From Photobacterium indicum (GTDB taxonomy: Bacteria; Pseudomonadota; Gammaproteobacteria; Enterobacterales; Vibrionaceae), in the NCBI RefSeq assembly GCF_003026215.1, contig NZ_PYOC01000001.1:620001-684000 (forward strand): DNA of 64,000 nucleotides. The letters run 5' to 3'. The position numbers and the translations under genes are program-made. Under the pieces are notes generated by a model. The model was not told the DNA's origin. It saw nothing but the letters and a program-made list of their open reading frames with translations, and did no database searches. This document shows positions 16,818 through 26,129 of the stretch, piece by piece (position 1 is the stretch's first letter; every line of letters starts with the position of its first letter).

Positions 16818-17245
16818 AATGGTTTTTCCCTATTTTTTATGTCGATATAGAGCTGGTACACAGCTATATTCATGTACCAATAATACTAAGTATGTGCGTA
16901 ATATTTTTATTATGCTTATTATCATAACGAAGCAAACAGAGAGGGGTAAGGACAGAGTTATGTTAATGTGATGTTGCGGTATGTTATTTTTAGTATTCCC
17001 TAGCAAACATTAGATTATCACGTTGATGTGTGAGTATTTTAGATAATTATTGGGGTTTCCTGTCACTCTAAGGTGCAACAGTAATGTGCATTATATTGCG
17101 TACCATTTCTATTTTCTGCTTATGAGAAATCCCGTGTCTTATGGTTTATTTTGAGACAATTCTCATTTTTGAGTTAAGGTTTTCTGTAAACTGCCGCTAA
17201 GTTTAAGTATTAAAGTTAACCGCACAAGGTATGAAAGGCATTTAA
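16818..17245. other. Intergenic region upstream of the serine dehydratase gene
   Basis: 428 bp without a gene, AT-rich, between divergent transcripts. It must hold the promoters of the dehydratase and of the small membrane protein. A hairpin TGAGACAATTCTCA followed by TTTT lies at about 17151-17168. No operator was recognised with confidence. Confidence 0.5.
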
Positions 17246-17455
17246 ATGGACAGATATTACGCCCGATTTTCATCTAACCACCCTTGGATGCACCTGTCAT
17301 TTTTAGCGATAGTCGCGGCTATTTTTTGCATCAGTTGTTATCAGTTATTGGTTAATGAAGAATTAATATTTGCCGTCGGTTTAGCTATACCTGTCGTGAC
17401 AATTCCGTTTTTTGCAATGGCTGCAAATTATAAACGAAAATATATGCACGATTGA
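17246..17455 (+). CDS. Small hypothetical membrane protein, 69 residues
   Basis: Not recognised as a named family. Two hydrophobic segments (about 16-34, WMHLSFLAIVAAIFCISCY, and 40-60, IFAVGLAIPVVTIPFFAMAA) separated by a short acidic turn, basic C-terminus (NYKRKYMHD) predicted to face the cytoplasm. AAAGGC precedes ATG 17246. It stands alone between a serine dehydratase promoter region and a convergent GH31 gene. Probably real because of ribosome site and clean topology, but unproven. Confidence 0.55.
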   Translation: MDRYYARFSSNHPWMHLSFLAIVAAIFCISCYQLLVNEELIFAVGLAIPVVTIPFFAMAANYKRKYMHD

Positions 17456-17513
17456 ATGGAAGGTTTACCACTATAACTATGCGGTCTTTTGATACGATTA
17501 GGTGTTTACTTTA

Positions 17514-17559
17514 GCTTATTAGATGACGTCATCTAATAAGCCTCCGGCTTTGCCGGAGG
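17514..17559. terminator. 28-bp perfect palindrome joined to a GC-rich terminator stem
   Basis: Bases 17514-17541 are a perfect palindrome centred on GACGTC (arm GCTTATTAGATGAC). It shares one base with a second stem CCTCCGGC (17541-17548) / GCCGGAGG (17552-17559), loop TTT. Both lie between the convergent small membrane gene and the GH31 gene. The second stem is a normal terminator shape; the long loop-free palindrome is unusual and might also be a binding site or recombination relic. Confidence 0.7.
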
Positions 17560-17576
17560 TCATTTAACTAAAGGAT

Positions 17577-20546
17577 CTAGATTTTGGTTACTGTATAGGA
17601 GTTGCTATTGTCAAACAACGTAATGCGATATGTACCTTCCCCCTCTCGGATATCTATGTCAGCCCCGTTAAGTTCAAAACTACCGTCTGAGCCGTTATCT
17701 CCAAAGTTTTTTCTCCAGTCTCCGAAAACATCGAACTTGAACTGTTCGTTACTGCTAGCACCAAAGCTAACTTCAACTTGCCAAGTATAGTCTGCGATTA
17801 GAGTCATCTTTGTACTAGCCCAGTTATTATTGGTACCACGGACAGCAAGGCTGGGTTGGTTCGATGCAAAACCGCAGTTGTGTTGACACTGCGCAGTTGT
17901 GATCTCGATGGTCTTGATATTTTCCACTGATTCGACTCCTGTTCGTATCGAAATGACGCTCCCTTCTTTAATCCAGCCTTTTGCTCCATCGGCTTCCAAT
18001 GCAATACGATTCGCCAAGCTAGTGAGTGGTGAGCCATTTAGGGTGACAGTGGCGCTGTCGTCAGAATTGATCAGATAACGTACTTCGTTGTTACGACTAC
18101 TGAGTGCTCCGGCAAAGTTGCCATGCGCGGCGTCGATGGTAATTTGGACCCCGTTGCTGATCGGCGTTTGGTTGATCAAGGTTTCGCGTACCAGGTAATG
18201 CGGTACGCTGTTGGTGTCGTAAGAGTCAACTGTAGTACCGTCATCTTCATATAAGGTGAAGTTACTGGCTTTGTCTGACGGGAAGACTTTAACGATCAAC
18301 TCATCATGACGGGAACCGTCTTTGCGGTGACCAAATACATCCTTGGTTTGTGCGTCGACATACATCATTGGAATTATGGCTCCAGCACGAACATAAGTCG
18401 GTACGCGATTGCGGTTTTCTGAAGGGATCCACAGGTTCACATTTGGCAAGGTTATACCATTTACGGTATCGTATTTCTCTAGGGTGTGGTAGTTGTACCA
18501 AGACCCAGTAGGCAGATAGACGTCGCGGGTTGCTTTAAACTGGGTGGTCAGGCTAGCGACTAGGATATCTTTCCCTATCATCTTTTGATCTGCTTTACCG
18601 CTCAGCGTTTGATCATCCTGATAATAAAAAGGCATTGGCGCGATTACGGGCTCTCCATATTTATAGGCTCGATGGGCCAGAGAATAGTAGTAAGGGATCA
18701 GCTCGTAACGCTGTCGTAAATTGCTCAGGTTACCCACGATGTTACCTATCAGCGCCGGAGATGTTTCAGTTATAATGCAGTCGTTCCCTGTAGCTCCGGG
18801 CATTCCGCAGTTATTACCGTGAGGTCGCAACGGAATATCTAGCCAAGCCGCATTGGCAAACCAGAGACTGTACATTTCATTTTCGCTGTAGCCAGTTCCT
18901 GGCTCAATAGCTGTGTCTTTATTTCCTTTATCGTCGAATTTACGCCAAAACCCACCAATATCCGAACTGTAGTAGTCAATGCCAGCGAAGGACATTTGCA
19001 TAGCTGCATTATAGTGCATGTTCATGTGATCGAGACGACCACCGATATCACCAGACCATAAACCAACGCCATAGCGTTGAGAGCCCACCGTACCTGCACG
19101 AGCAATGGAGTAAGGTCGCTGTGGGTTTTCGGTATGGTTACGCACGTAGCCGTCATAGATCGACTTGCTCCACAGCAGGTTGTGGATATTATTGTAGTCG
19201 GCGTGGTTACCGTTGGCATAACAGGAGCTTGGGCGAAAATCTTCTGGTTCACCTAAGTCGGTCCAGTGGCCAAAAATACCCAAATCGATGATGTTAGGTT
19301 TGCGCACATTGTCGTGCCACCAAGCAGCTGCCGCATTGTTCGACCAGTCGATCATGCCGCTGATGCCAAACCAATTATTAAATTCGGTAGCATCGCTAGT
19401 GCCGCAGTTTTTGGCAAAACCGTCGTGAGCGGCCATACCATCGTAGTTGGTGCCACCATAGTTACCTTGTTTGGATACGTATGATTCTTCGATGGTGATT
19501 AGCCCGATGTCGTCTTTTTTCAAACTGGCTACTTTACTAGCAGGATCGGGAAAAGCTTGTTCATCAAAAGACAAGTCACCCATAGGATTAGCATCACTGT
19601 TATTTTGCCAGGCGTGTTTGAAACCAAACCAAGCTACATCCAAAAGGGCTCCGTCGAGAGGGAAATTTTTTTGACGTAAGGTTTTGATGGTATCGTCCAG
19701 CTCAGCCCAATTATCGTAAGAAAATTCGGATACCCACATCCCCAATGCCTTTTTTGGCAATACGGGTGGACGGCCTACCAGTTCCATGAAATCGCTGCGC
19801 AAATCGGGAAGATCCGCTCCGCTCATATAGTAGAGGTTAGTTTCGGCTGCATTTTTGTTGCGGATTTCCCACCATTCACGGGAAAGGTTGAAATCATTTT
19901 TGAATTTGGAATCAAGAAACAATGCATAGCTGATGTTGGTGCCAACGGCATACAGCACAGGGAACTGCAAGCGTGGCGTTGTGGCACCAGCATAGGCTCC
20001 GTCGCTGTACGTCACGCTACTAAAGGTGTTGCCTCGGTCATCCGGTGTACTGAACCCTCCGGCTTCTAACCATTCACCGTTGACCTGACCGCCGTTATTC
20101 AGATCAATAGAGGCAAAGGTTTGACCCAAACCGTATACTGAATGCATACCGAGATTGTGAACGGAAGCGCCATTCCAAGTGTTATCATAGATTGCGGGAC
20201 AAATAGTGGCACTCTGCTTATTGTTTTGATTTAGTTCGTTAATGGAGATGCAACCGTTGTTGCTGTCTACACTAACGCTCAGCTCTTTCGTGTTGAAGCC
20301 ATTATCGTTGGGGTTATAGACCTTTGGTCCTGAGTAATCTTTCTTAAATACCATGGCAGTATTTTTTATTGTCGATTCACCGATAGTGTTGCTGTGATGA
20401 CGAAAAGAGATGTGTATCAGGTCGTCGTCAAGTATTTCAATAACAGTACTGGCTAAACCATAATTAACAACATACGGTTCAGGAATCGAAGCAAAAGATA
20501 AACTAGGTGTTAGCATGCAACAAACTGCTAATAATTTATTTTTCAT
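17577..20546 (-). CDS. Secreted glycoside hydrolase family 31 enzyme with C-terminal carbohydrate-binding module
   Basis: Exported alpha-glycosidase, probably alpha-glucosidase-like, of 989 residues. The signal peptide ends near LSFA-SIPEP (residues 1-19). The N-terminal beta-sandwich (to about 255) is followed by the GH31 barrel: the nucleophile is Asp430 in GHWTDLGEP and the acid/base candidate Asp500 in LWSGDIGG. The beta domains after residue 690 carry VYLPTGSWYNY and AGAIIPMM, and the last 95 residues (GTNNNWASTKM through GDWRKNFGD) resemble starch-binding modules of amylase/SusE type. Substrate preference cannot be read from sequence. A MalT-like motif lies upstream. Confidence 0.9.
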   Translation of the reverse strand: MKNKLLAVCCMLTPSLSFASIPEPYVVNYGLASTVIEILDDDLIHISFRHHSNTIGESTIKNTAMVFKKDYSGPKVYNPNDNGFNTKELSVSVDSNNGCISINELNQNNKQSATICPAIYDNTWNGASVHNLGMHSVYGLGQTFASIDLNNGGQVNGEWLEAGGFSTPDDRGNTFSSVTYSDGAYAGATTPRLQFPVLYAVGTNISYALFLDSKFKNDFNLSREWWEIRNKNAAETNLYYMSGADLPDLRSDFMELVGRPPVLPKKALGMWVSEFSYDNWAELDDTIKTLRQKNFPLDGALLDVAWFGFKHAWQNNSDANPMGDLSFDEQAFPDPASKVASLKKDDIGLITIEESYVSKQGNYGGTNYDGMAAHDGFAKNCGTSDATEFNNWFGISGMIDWSNNAAAAWWHDNVRKPNIIDLGIFGHWTDLGEPEDFRPSSCYANGNHADYNNIHNLLWSKSIYDGYVRNHTENPQRPYSIARAGTVGSQRYGVGLWSGDIGGRLDHMNMHYNAAMQMSFAGIDYYSSDIGGFWRKFDDKGNKDTAIEPGTGYSENEMYSLWFANAAWLDIPLRPHGNNCGMPGATGNDCIITETSPALIGNIVGNLSNLRQRYELIPYYYSLAHRAYKYGEPVIAPMPFYYQDDQTLSGKADQKMIGKDILVASLTTQFKATRDVYLPTGSWYNYHTLEKYDTVNGITLPNVNLWIPSENRNRVPTYVRAGAIIPMMYVDAQTKDVFGHRKDGSRHDELIVKVFPSDKASNFTLYEDDGTTVDSYDTNSVPHYLVRETLINQTPISNGVQITIDAAHGNFAGALSSRNNEVRYLINSDDSATVTLNGSPLTSLANRIALEADGAKGWIKEGSVISIRTGVESVENIKTIEITTAQCQHNCGFASNQPSLAVRGTNNNWASTKMTLIADYTWQVEVSFGASSNEQFKFDVFGDWRKNFGDNGSDGSFELNGADIDIREGEGTYRITLFDNSNSYTVTKI

Positions 20547-20624
20547 ATTAAATTAATCCATAGAGTTAACTAATGTGCACGTGTATGTGCATATGTATTT
20601 TCTATGTATTAGCGCTGATAAAGC

Positions 20625-20630
20625 TCCTCC
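20625..20630 (-). promoter_or_regulatory. MalT-box-like motif upstream of the GH31 gene
   Basis: On the minus strand AAGGAGGAGC contains the GGAGGA core of the MalT box (consensus GGGGAKGAGG, seven of ten match) about 80 bp before the GH31 start. A GGGGGC tract lies about 16 bp further upstream. A GGAGGA could arise by chance, but the target gene would fit maltodextrin control. Confidence 0.25.
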
Positions 20631-20729
20631 TTGACTCTACGCCCCCTTGGAATATTTTAATATTTGTGAAACGCGCTCCCTTTTGTAGGGCTTTGTTGCC
20701 AACTAAAGCTTTGTGGTCATTTTATACGG

Positions 20730-22112
20730 CTAGGCAATCCGATAGCTATTGGGCATTACTAGGGATATTTGTTCTTTAATGATTACTAAACCTGTTTTGA
20801 GTTGGCTACGACTCGAAGGACCCGTTAGCGATATACGTATTGCCGCTGGTACAGGGTAGCGACCCACTGCAAACATTTCTGCTTCGCGAACATGAATCCC
20901 TTTATTACGTAGTTGCTTGCTAAAGCCATAACCCGTTAATGGCTCTGGTAAGGGTATCCAACAGTTAAACCCGGGAATAACCGCATTATTCTGTGATGGG
21001 AAGTACTGATTGAATAGCCGATGTCGTGCGCTGAGCTCAAGTGCGATTTCTTTATCAACGGCTTCCATTGCTCCATTGGTTAGCCAGCGACAAACGAGAT
21101 CGATCATTAATGGGCTAATGTGCATGCAATTGGCGCGTAATGTTCGCTGCAAGGTATCTTTTAGTGTTAGCGGCATGATGAGATAGCCGACCCGTAACCC
21201 TCCGGCAAAATATTTCGAGAAACTACCGACATAAATAGTGATATCGGGAGCTATTGCAACCAACGGTGTTTTTCGGTGACTAGGTGGGCAATACAGCACA
21301 TCATCTTCAATAATTAAAACGTTATACCGACGGCAAATCTCAATGATTTTTAGGCGACGACTATCGTTAATTTGTGTGCCTGTTGGGTTTTGAATTGCTG
21401 GGGTTAAATAGAGGAGTCGTGGTTTGTGACGTTTGCAGTGTAGATCTAAATCTTCTGGAACAATACCTGCCTCATCCAACTGTACAGGCACTAATTTACG
21501 TTCTGCCTGCTGGCAAGCATTGATAAATTCTGCATAGCATAAGCCTTCAACCAGAATGGTGTCTTTGGGGCGAGAAAGCGACTGTAAAATAATGGCTAGG
21601 CTATGCTGACCGCCATAAGTCCAAATCAAGCGGCGATTATCAATATCAACGTTTAGCCGATCGTTTAGCCAATGCTGCAAGGTTCTGTTATGCCCATGCA
21701 ACCCTTCTGCACTGTAATAATCGAGCACGGCTTTTTGTGCGGTGGGCTCGTGAGATAAGTCTTGCAGAATAGTTGAAAGATGCTGTTGTTGGCTTAGTAA
21801 CAGTGGGCGGCAAATAGCGAGATCAATACCTTCCTGTGAGGTTACAGGGTGATAAAAGGTTTGTTGCTCAGATTGCCTATCTTTTACGTATGTACCACTA
21901 CCTACCTTTGGCTCAATCAGCCCCCTTCGTTCTAATTCCTGATAGGCGCGGGTTACCGTACCGACTGTTACTCCAAGGCGATATGACAATATACGCTGTG
22001 GCGGCAATTTAGTGTTTATTGCTAATTCGTTGCTTTCGATAGCTTCAGTTAACGCATCAGCCAGTGCAATAAATTTAGGACCAGTACGGTTAGAGATATC
22101 AGGAATGAACAT
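20730..22112 (-). CDS. MocR-type GntR regulator with aminotransferase-like domain
   Basis: Transcription factor of the GntR/MocR subfamily, 460 residues. The N-terminal winged helix (about 8-75) reads LPPQRILSYRLGVTVGTVTRAYQELERRGLIEPKVGSG over two stretches, then a type I aminotransferase fold (about 110-450) with the PLP-binding region YVGSFSKYFAGGLRVGYL, whose Lys should hold PLP, and the upstream EDDVLYCPPS and NPTGTQ motifs. It is divergent from a LysE-type exporter gene 163 bp away, the usual arrangement of a MocR with its target. GH31 lies downstream on the same strand, 183 bp away, and is probably independent. Confidence 0.9.
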   Translation of the reverse strand: MFIPDISNRTGPKFIALADALTEAIESNELAINTKLPPQRILSYRLGVTVGTVTRAYQELERRGLIEPKVGSGTYVKDRQSEQQTFYHPVTSQEGIDLAICRPLLLSQQQHLSTILQDLSHEPTAQKAVLDYYSAEGLHGHNRTLQHWLNDRLNVDIDNRRLIWTYGGQHSLAIILQSLSRPKDTILVEGLCYAEFINACQQAERKLVPVQLDEAGIVPEDLDLHCKRHKPRLLYLTPAIQNPTGTQINDSRRLKIIEICRRYNVLIIEDDVLYCPPSHRKTPLVAIAPDITIYVGSFSKYFAGGLRVGYLIMPLTLKDTLQRTLRANCMHISPLMIDLVCRWLTNGAMEAVDKEIALELSARHRLFNQYFPSQNNAVIPGFNCWIPLPEPLTGYGFSKQLRNKGIHVREAEMFAVGRYPVPAAIRISLTGPSSRSQLKTGLVIIKEQISLVMPNSYRIA

Positions 22113-22275
22113 TGTTACCTTCGATAGGGGTACATTTAAATACTGAATATAGGATAGATAAGGCTTAATAAGAAAGAAATAGAAGAATTGTTATGGTGAC
22201 GCATGAACAATAGGTGAATCGCACAGTCTTTCGTTACGCTCGTTATATTAAACGGCTAAGCATGAAGGAATGAAG

Positions 22276-22890
22276 ATGAGTACGGTATGGGATTTATTGC
22301 CTGCGATGAGTGTGTTTGCTTTTGTAACGGCGATGACACCGGGGCCCAATAACTTTCTATTGGCAAGCTCTGGTGCTCAATTTGGTATACGTCAGTCGCT
22401 ACGTCATTTGGTTGGAATCCGTATTGGTGTTATTGGTCTGGTGCTGTTATGCGCCGGTGGGGTCGCATTAGCCCTTAAACAGCACCCAGAGCTTTACCGT
22501 GTTTTACAGTTTCTAGGGCTGGGTTATATGCTCTGGCTGGTGGTGAAATTGATGTGCTTTAATGCGATAGGTAAAAGTAGAAGTGCGGGAAAGCCGTTAT
22601 CAATGAAACAGGCAATGCTATTCCAGTTGGGTAATGTAAAAGCATGGATGGGCTCATTAGCACTAGTAACCAGTTACAGTTTGCCAAGCCATTATTGGTT
22701 ATCTGTATTCAATATCGTGGTGGTGTTCACTGTCTTTGGGCTGTTTGCAAATACCTGCTGGGCGGGAGTCGGGCGTTGGATCAATCAATACTTAAATACC
22801 TCTTTGAAGCAGCGTGCTTTTAATGTCAGCTTAGGCTGCATGACTCTGCTGTCATTACTGCCCGCAATCACGGAAATGATCAAGTTGTAA
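22276..22890 (+). CDS. LysE/RhtB-family amino-acid exporter
   Basis: Inner-membrane exporter for amino acids or their derivatives, 204 residues with about six hydrophobic spans. The family signature is seen at the N-terminus: FVTAMTPGPNNFLL, followed by GIRQSLRHLVGIRIGV. ATG 22276 is preferred to ATG 22270 because AAGGA (22265-22269) is six bases upstream of it. The substrate is unknown. Divergent transcription from the MocR gene suggests MocR control; ATTGTTA occurs twice in the intergenic stretch (22111-22117 and 22187-22193). Confidence 0.88.
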   Translation: MSTVWDLLPAMSVFAFVTAMTPGPNNFLLASSGAQFGIRQSLRHLVGIRIGVIGLVLLCAGGVALALKQHPELYRVLQFLGLGYMLWLVVKLMCFNAIGKSRSAGKPLSMKQAMLFQLGNVKAWMGSLALVTSYSLPSHYWLSVFNIVVVFTVFGLFANTCWAGVGRWINQYLNTSLKQRAFNVSLGCMTLLSLLPAITEMIKL

Positions 22891-22937
22891 TTAAATTGTC
22901 AGATTTATTTACAGTGTATACGTACTTTCATCACCGC

Positions 22938-22951
22938 TTGATAACAGTTAA
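22938..22951 (+). promoter_or_regulatory. FNR-like site upstream of the Dcu gene
   Basis: TTGATAACAGTTAA matches eight of ten defined positions of the FNR box TTGAT-N4-ATCAA, about 140 bp before the start of the Dcu transporter gene. It fits an anaerobic C4-dicarboxylate transporter, but single matches of this quality occur by chance. Confidence 0.3.
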
Positions 22952-23089
22952 ATAATAACAGCAAAATTAACCACTTATAAAAGATGGTCTCTTTTGTTTT
23001 GTGTGATGAATAGCTGATAATTACGTTTATGAAATCAATATCATGTGCCACTTGAATTTATTTTAAACGTAGTCATCAGGGAGATTGAT

Positions 23090-24403
23090 GTGTTTGTTGT
23101 TGAATTTTTAATTGTACTGGTTTGTATCTTAATTGGTGCACGGATTGGTGGTATCGGGTTAGGTGTCATGGGCGGTGTGGGTTTGGCCATACTGAGTTTT
23201 GTGTTTGGTATGCAACCAACCAGCCCACCAATCGATGTAATGTTGATGATCATGGCAGTTGTGGCTGCTGCGGCTTCAATGCAAGCGGCGGGCGGTTTGG
23301 ATTTTTTAATCAAAATTGCTTCTAATATTCTGCGTAAAAACCCTCGTCACATCACTTTTATTGCGCCGATTGTCACTTACTTTTTCACGATGATGGCGGG
23401 TACTGGTCACGTAGCTTATTCAGTATTGCCTGTTATCGCGGAAGTGAGTCGCCGTAGTGGTATTCGCCCTGAGCGCCCTATGGGTATGGCGGTTATCGCT
23501 TCACAATTTGCTATTGTTGCTAGCCCGATTGCGGCTGCTGTGGTAGCACTTGTGGCATTCTTGGAGCCGCAAGGTATTACACTGGCTGACGTATTATTGG
23601 TGACGATTCCATCAACGATGCTGGGCTTGGCTGCAGCGTGTGTGATCGTGAATAAGCTAGGTAAAGAGCTGAAAGACGATCCAGAATATCAGCGTCGCTT
23701 GCAAGATCCTGCATTCCGTGAAGAAATGGAAAAAGAGGTAAAGGTTGAAGATTTAGTCATTCAACCAGAAGCAAAAAAAGCCGTATCTTTGTTCTTATTC
23801 GGCTCATTGATTGTGGTGGTGATGGGGGCCTTCCCGTTCTTGCGTCCAAGCTTCGATGGTCACCCTATGGGAATGGCGCACACCATTGAAATTGTGATGT
23901 TGTCGGTTGCGGCGTTGATTATCTTAATCTGTAAGCCTGATGGCTATGCGATCACGCAAGGTTCGGTGTTCCATGCTGGTATGCGTGCGATTGTCGCGAT
24001 TTTTGGTATCGCATGGCTGGGCGACACCTTCATTGCAGGACACGGTGAGATGGTAAAAGAAGCCGTATCAGGCTTAGTGGAAGTGGCACCGTGGACATTC
24101 GCGTTTGCGTTGTTTGGCTTATCTGTAATGGTTAACAGCCAAGGCGCAACAACAGCTGTATTAGTACCTGTGGCAATTACCTTGGGTCTACCACCGACAG
24201 TAATCATTGCAACTTTCGTGGCTGTGAACGGTTATTTCTTCATTCCAAACTATGGTCCTATTATCGCGTCGATTGATTTCGACCGTACTGGCACTACCAA
24301 AATCGGTAAGTATATTTTCAACCATAGCTTTATGATGCCGGGCTTACTAAGCATGGTATTTAGTATCATCTTCGGACTGATTTTTGCTGGTATTGTATTG
24401 TAA
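23090..24403 (+). CDS. Dcu-family anaerobic C4-dicarboxylate transporter
   Basis: Inner-membrane antiporter for succinate, fumarate, malate or aspartate used in anaerobic fumarate respiration. The likely start is GTG 23090, five bases after CAGGGAGA, giving 437 residues ([21 protein letters not shown]), close to E. coli DcuA/DcuB; reading from GTG 23045 adds 15 unmatched residues. Typical segments are [51 protein letters not shown], and near the end [20 protein letters not shown] with [10 protein letters not shown], which favours DcuB over DcuA. A strong terminator follows. Confidence 0.92.
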   Translation: MFVVEFLIVLVCILIGARIGGIGLGVMGGVGLAILSFVFGMQPTSPPIDVMLMIMAVVAAAASMQAAGGLDFLIKIASNILRKNPRHITFIAPIVTYFFTMMAGTGHVAYSVLPVIAEVSRRSGIRPERPMGMAVIASQFAIVASPIAAAVVALVAFLEPQGITLADVLLVTIPSTMLGLAAACVIVNKLGKELKDDPEYQRRLQDPAFREEMEKEVKVEDLVIQPEAKKAVSLFLFGSLIVVVMGAFPFLRPSFDGHPMGMAHTIEIVMLSVAALIILICKPDGYAITQGSVFHAGMRAIVAIFGIAWLGDTFIAGHGEMVKEAVSGLVEVAPWTFAFALFGLSVMVNSQGATTAVLVPVAITLGLPPTVIIATFVAVNGYFFIPNYGPIIASIDFDRTGTTKIGKYIFNHSFMMPGLLSMVFSIIFGLIFAGIVL

Positions 24404-24458
24404 TTGATTAGCTTGTTATCGAAGCGAATCATTTAGATGATTTGTTAACGATGTGTAG

Positions 24459-24490
24459 AAAAGCCAGTGCAGTAATGCGCTGGCTTTTTT
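24459..24490 (+). terminator. Intrinsic terminator of the Dcu gene
   Basis: AAAAGCCAGTGC (24459-24470) pairs with GCGCTGGCTTTT (24477-24488) including one G-U pair, six-base loop, ending in a run of six T. Confidence 0.9.
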
Positions 24491-24626
24491 GTATCTGATT
24501 GTTCGATAGTGTCTTTGGTGGTTCTATTCGCTTAATGGTGTTCTTTAGTCATCATATATTTAAACAGCTTATAAGTGGACTGATTATAAAGATATAGCGC
24601 GACTTAAACCGCACTACTCAATATGA

Positions 24627-24776
24627 AGCGACGACTTGCACGAGTGGGGGAAAGTACAGTTTGCCGCCTTTAAGTACCCGCGTAGTGTTGAAATTCGTCA
24701 GCAGTTGCCGATGAGTGCCACAGGTAAAATCTTGAAGAAAGATTTGAAAGCCGAAATGACACCGGTTACTGCGTAA
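24627..24776 (+). pseudogene. Relic: C-terminal end of an acyl-CoA synthetase
   Basis: An open stretch of 49 codons with no start codon, closed by TAA at 24774-24776. It reads SDDLHEWGKVQFAAFKYPRS followed by VEIRQQLPMSATGKILKKDL and KAEM, the unmistakable C-terminal subdomain of AMP-binding acyl-CoA/acid-thiol ligases, with the catalytic lysine of SATGKILKK. A stop codon (TGA 24624-24626) interrupts the frame immediately upstream and no other part of the roughly 500-residue enzyme is present. Probably the 3' remnant of a deleted ligase gene between the Dcu terminator and the MFS gene. Confidence 0.85.
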
Positions 24777-24881
24777 TATCGAATTGTCCTTATTTTGATA
24801 TTTATTGTCTTTATGTTTGTAATGGGTAGGCGCTTAACTCGGTAAAGTACCTCTCATTGAAACACTGATGAGAAATTGAAC

Positions 24882-26045
24882 ATGAACAGAAAACCGAGTA
24901 CGTGGTTAGTGGTGGCGTTAATGATGTTTCCGCAAATAGTGGAAACCATTTACAGCCCTGTGTTGCCACACATTGCAGAGGCATTTAATGTCTCTTTTCA
25001 GACGGCTGCACAAACCTTATCGGTCTATTTTATTGCGTTTGCCTTTGGTGTGGTCTTCTGGGGACGCATGTCAGATGTAATCGGCCGACGACGAGCGATG
25101 TTAGCGGGTTTATTGACCTATGGGGTTGGCGCCGGATTGGCGGTTGTAGCGACCTCGTTTGATGTTGTATTGATTGCACGCATTGTCTCTGCGTTTGGTG
25201 CCGCTGTAGGGTCGGTGGTCACACAGACCATGCTGCGTGATAGCTATCAAGGTTCTGAACTGGGCAAAGTGTTCTCACTAATGGGCATGGGTATTGCCAT
25301 TAGTCCTGTGGTCGGCTTAATGAGTGGTAGTGTGCTGGCAAGCACTTGGGGTTATGTCGGCGTATTTGTTGCGGTAATGGCGTTGGCATTTGTGTTATGG
25401 AGTATCTCTACGGTTTGCTTACCCGAAACTCGTCCTGAGGTTGTGCAGTCAGTTTCGGTGGGGGTAATTGCCCGTAAGATGATTCGTGACGGTGCGTTAT
25501 GGCGCAGTGCGGGTTTGGTGGCGTTATTCAACCTGATGTTGTTTGGTTATTACGGATTAGCCCCGTTTTTGTTTTCACATCTTAGTTTGTCGTCTGAAGC
25601 TTTTGGCTACAGCGGTATTGCGTTGGCACTGGGATCGTTACTGGGCAGTATGCTGAATAAGCGGTTATTGGCACGAGGTTTGTCGGCGTATTCTTTGGTG
25701 AAGCTGGCAAGTGGCACAGCCTTAATCGGCAGTGTTGGTGTTTTTGTAACGCAATCTCAGCTGTGGTTAGGCTACCCGATATTCTTATTGCCAATGATGC
25801 TGGTGGTCATGGGTTTTGGCGTCGCAATTCCGAATATTTTGGCGCATGCATTAGCCGATTACAAAACGGTTGCTGGTACGGCGGGGGCATTATTTGGTTT
25901 AGGTTATTACTTGATGCTGGGTGGTCTGTTAGCAGTGGCTGGTATGGTACAAAACTTAGGAGTTGTACTTGTGATAGGGGCATCGTTGGCAGTGGTATTG
26001 TCATTACTCCGTACAAGTGCATCGAATGCGATTATGGTCAGATAA
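24882..26045 (+). CDS. MFS drug-resistance transporter, Bcr/CflA type
   Basis: Inner-membrane proton antiporter with about 12 spans, 387 residues from ATG 24882 (a TTG at 24876 is also in frame). The DHA1 features are visible: PQIVETIYSPVLPHIAEAF in the first helix, the loop 2-3 motif GRMSDVIGRRRAML and the antiporter motif C region MGIAISPVVGLMSGSVL. The family covers bicyclomycin, chloramphenicol and arabinose/purine efflux, so the substrate is open. It stands alone, closed by the terminator at 26083-26111. Confidence 0.9.
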   Translation: MNRKPSTWLVVALMMFPQIVETIYSPVLPHIAEAFNVSFQTAAQTLSVYFIAFAFGVVFWGRMSDVIGRRRAMLAGLLTYGVGAGLAVVATSFDVVLIARIVSAFGAAVGSVVTQTMLRDSYQGSELGKVFSLMGMGIAISPVVGLMSGSVLASTWGYVGVFVAVMALAFVLWSISTVCLPETRPEVVQSVSVGVIARKMIRDGALWRSAGLVALFNLMLFGYYGLAPFLFSHLSLSSEAFGYSGIALALGSLLGSMLNKRLLARGLSAYSLVKLASGTALIGSVGVFVTQSQLWLGYPIFLLPMMLVVMGFGVAIPNILAHALADYKTVAGTAGALFGLGYYLMLGGLLAVAGMVQNLGVVLVIGASLAVVLSLLRTSASNAIMVR

Positions 26046-26082
26046 TTAATGGATTTGGTATAAGCTAAGGTCGCAGTAAAAG

Positions 26083-26111
26083 AAAAGGGAAGTCAGTGCG
26101 ACTTCCCTTTT
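26083..26111. terminator. Bidirectional terminator between the MFS gene and dmsC
   Basis: AAAAGGGAAGTC (26083-26094) and GACTTCCCTTTT (26100-26111) form a perfect 12-bp stem with a five-base loop, between convergent genes. Confidence 0.9.
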
Positions 26112-26129
26112 ATGTTTCAAATAATATTA

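Noticed and set aside
17577-20546. GH31 gene as pseudogene because of its large size
   Set aside because: The 989-codon frame is uninterrupted, with both catalytic Asp residues and the signal peptide in place.
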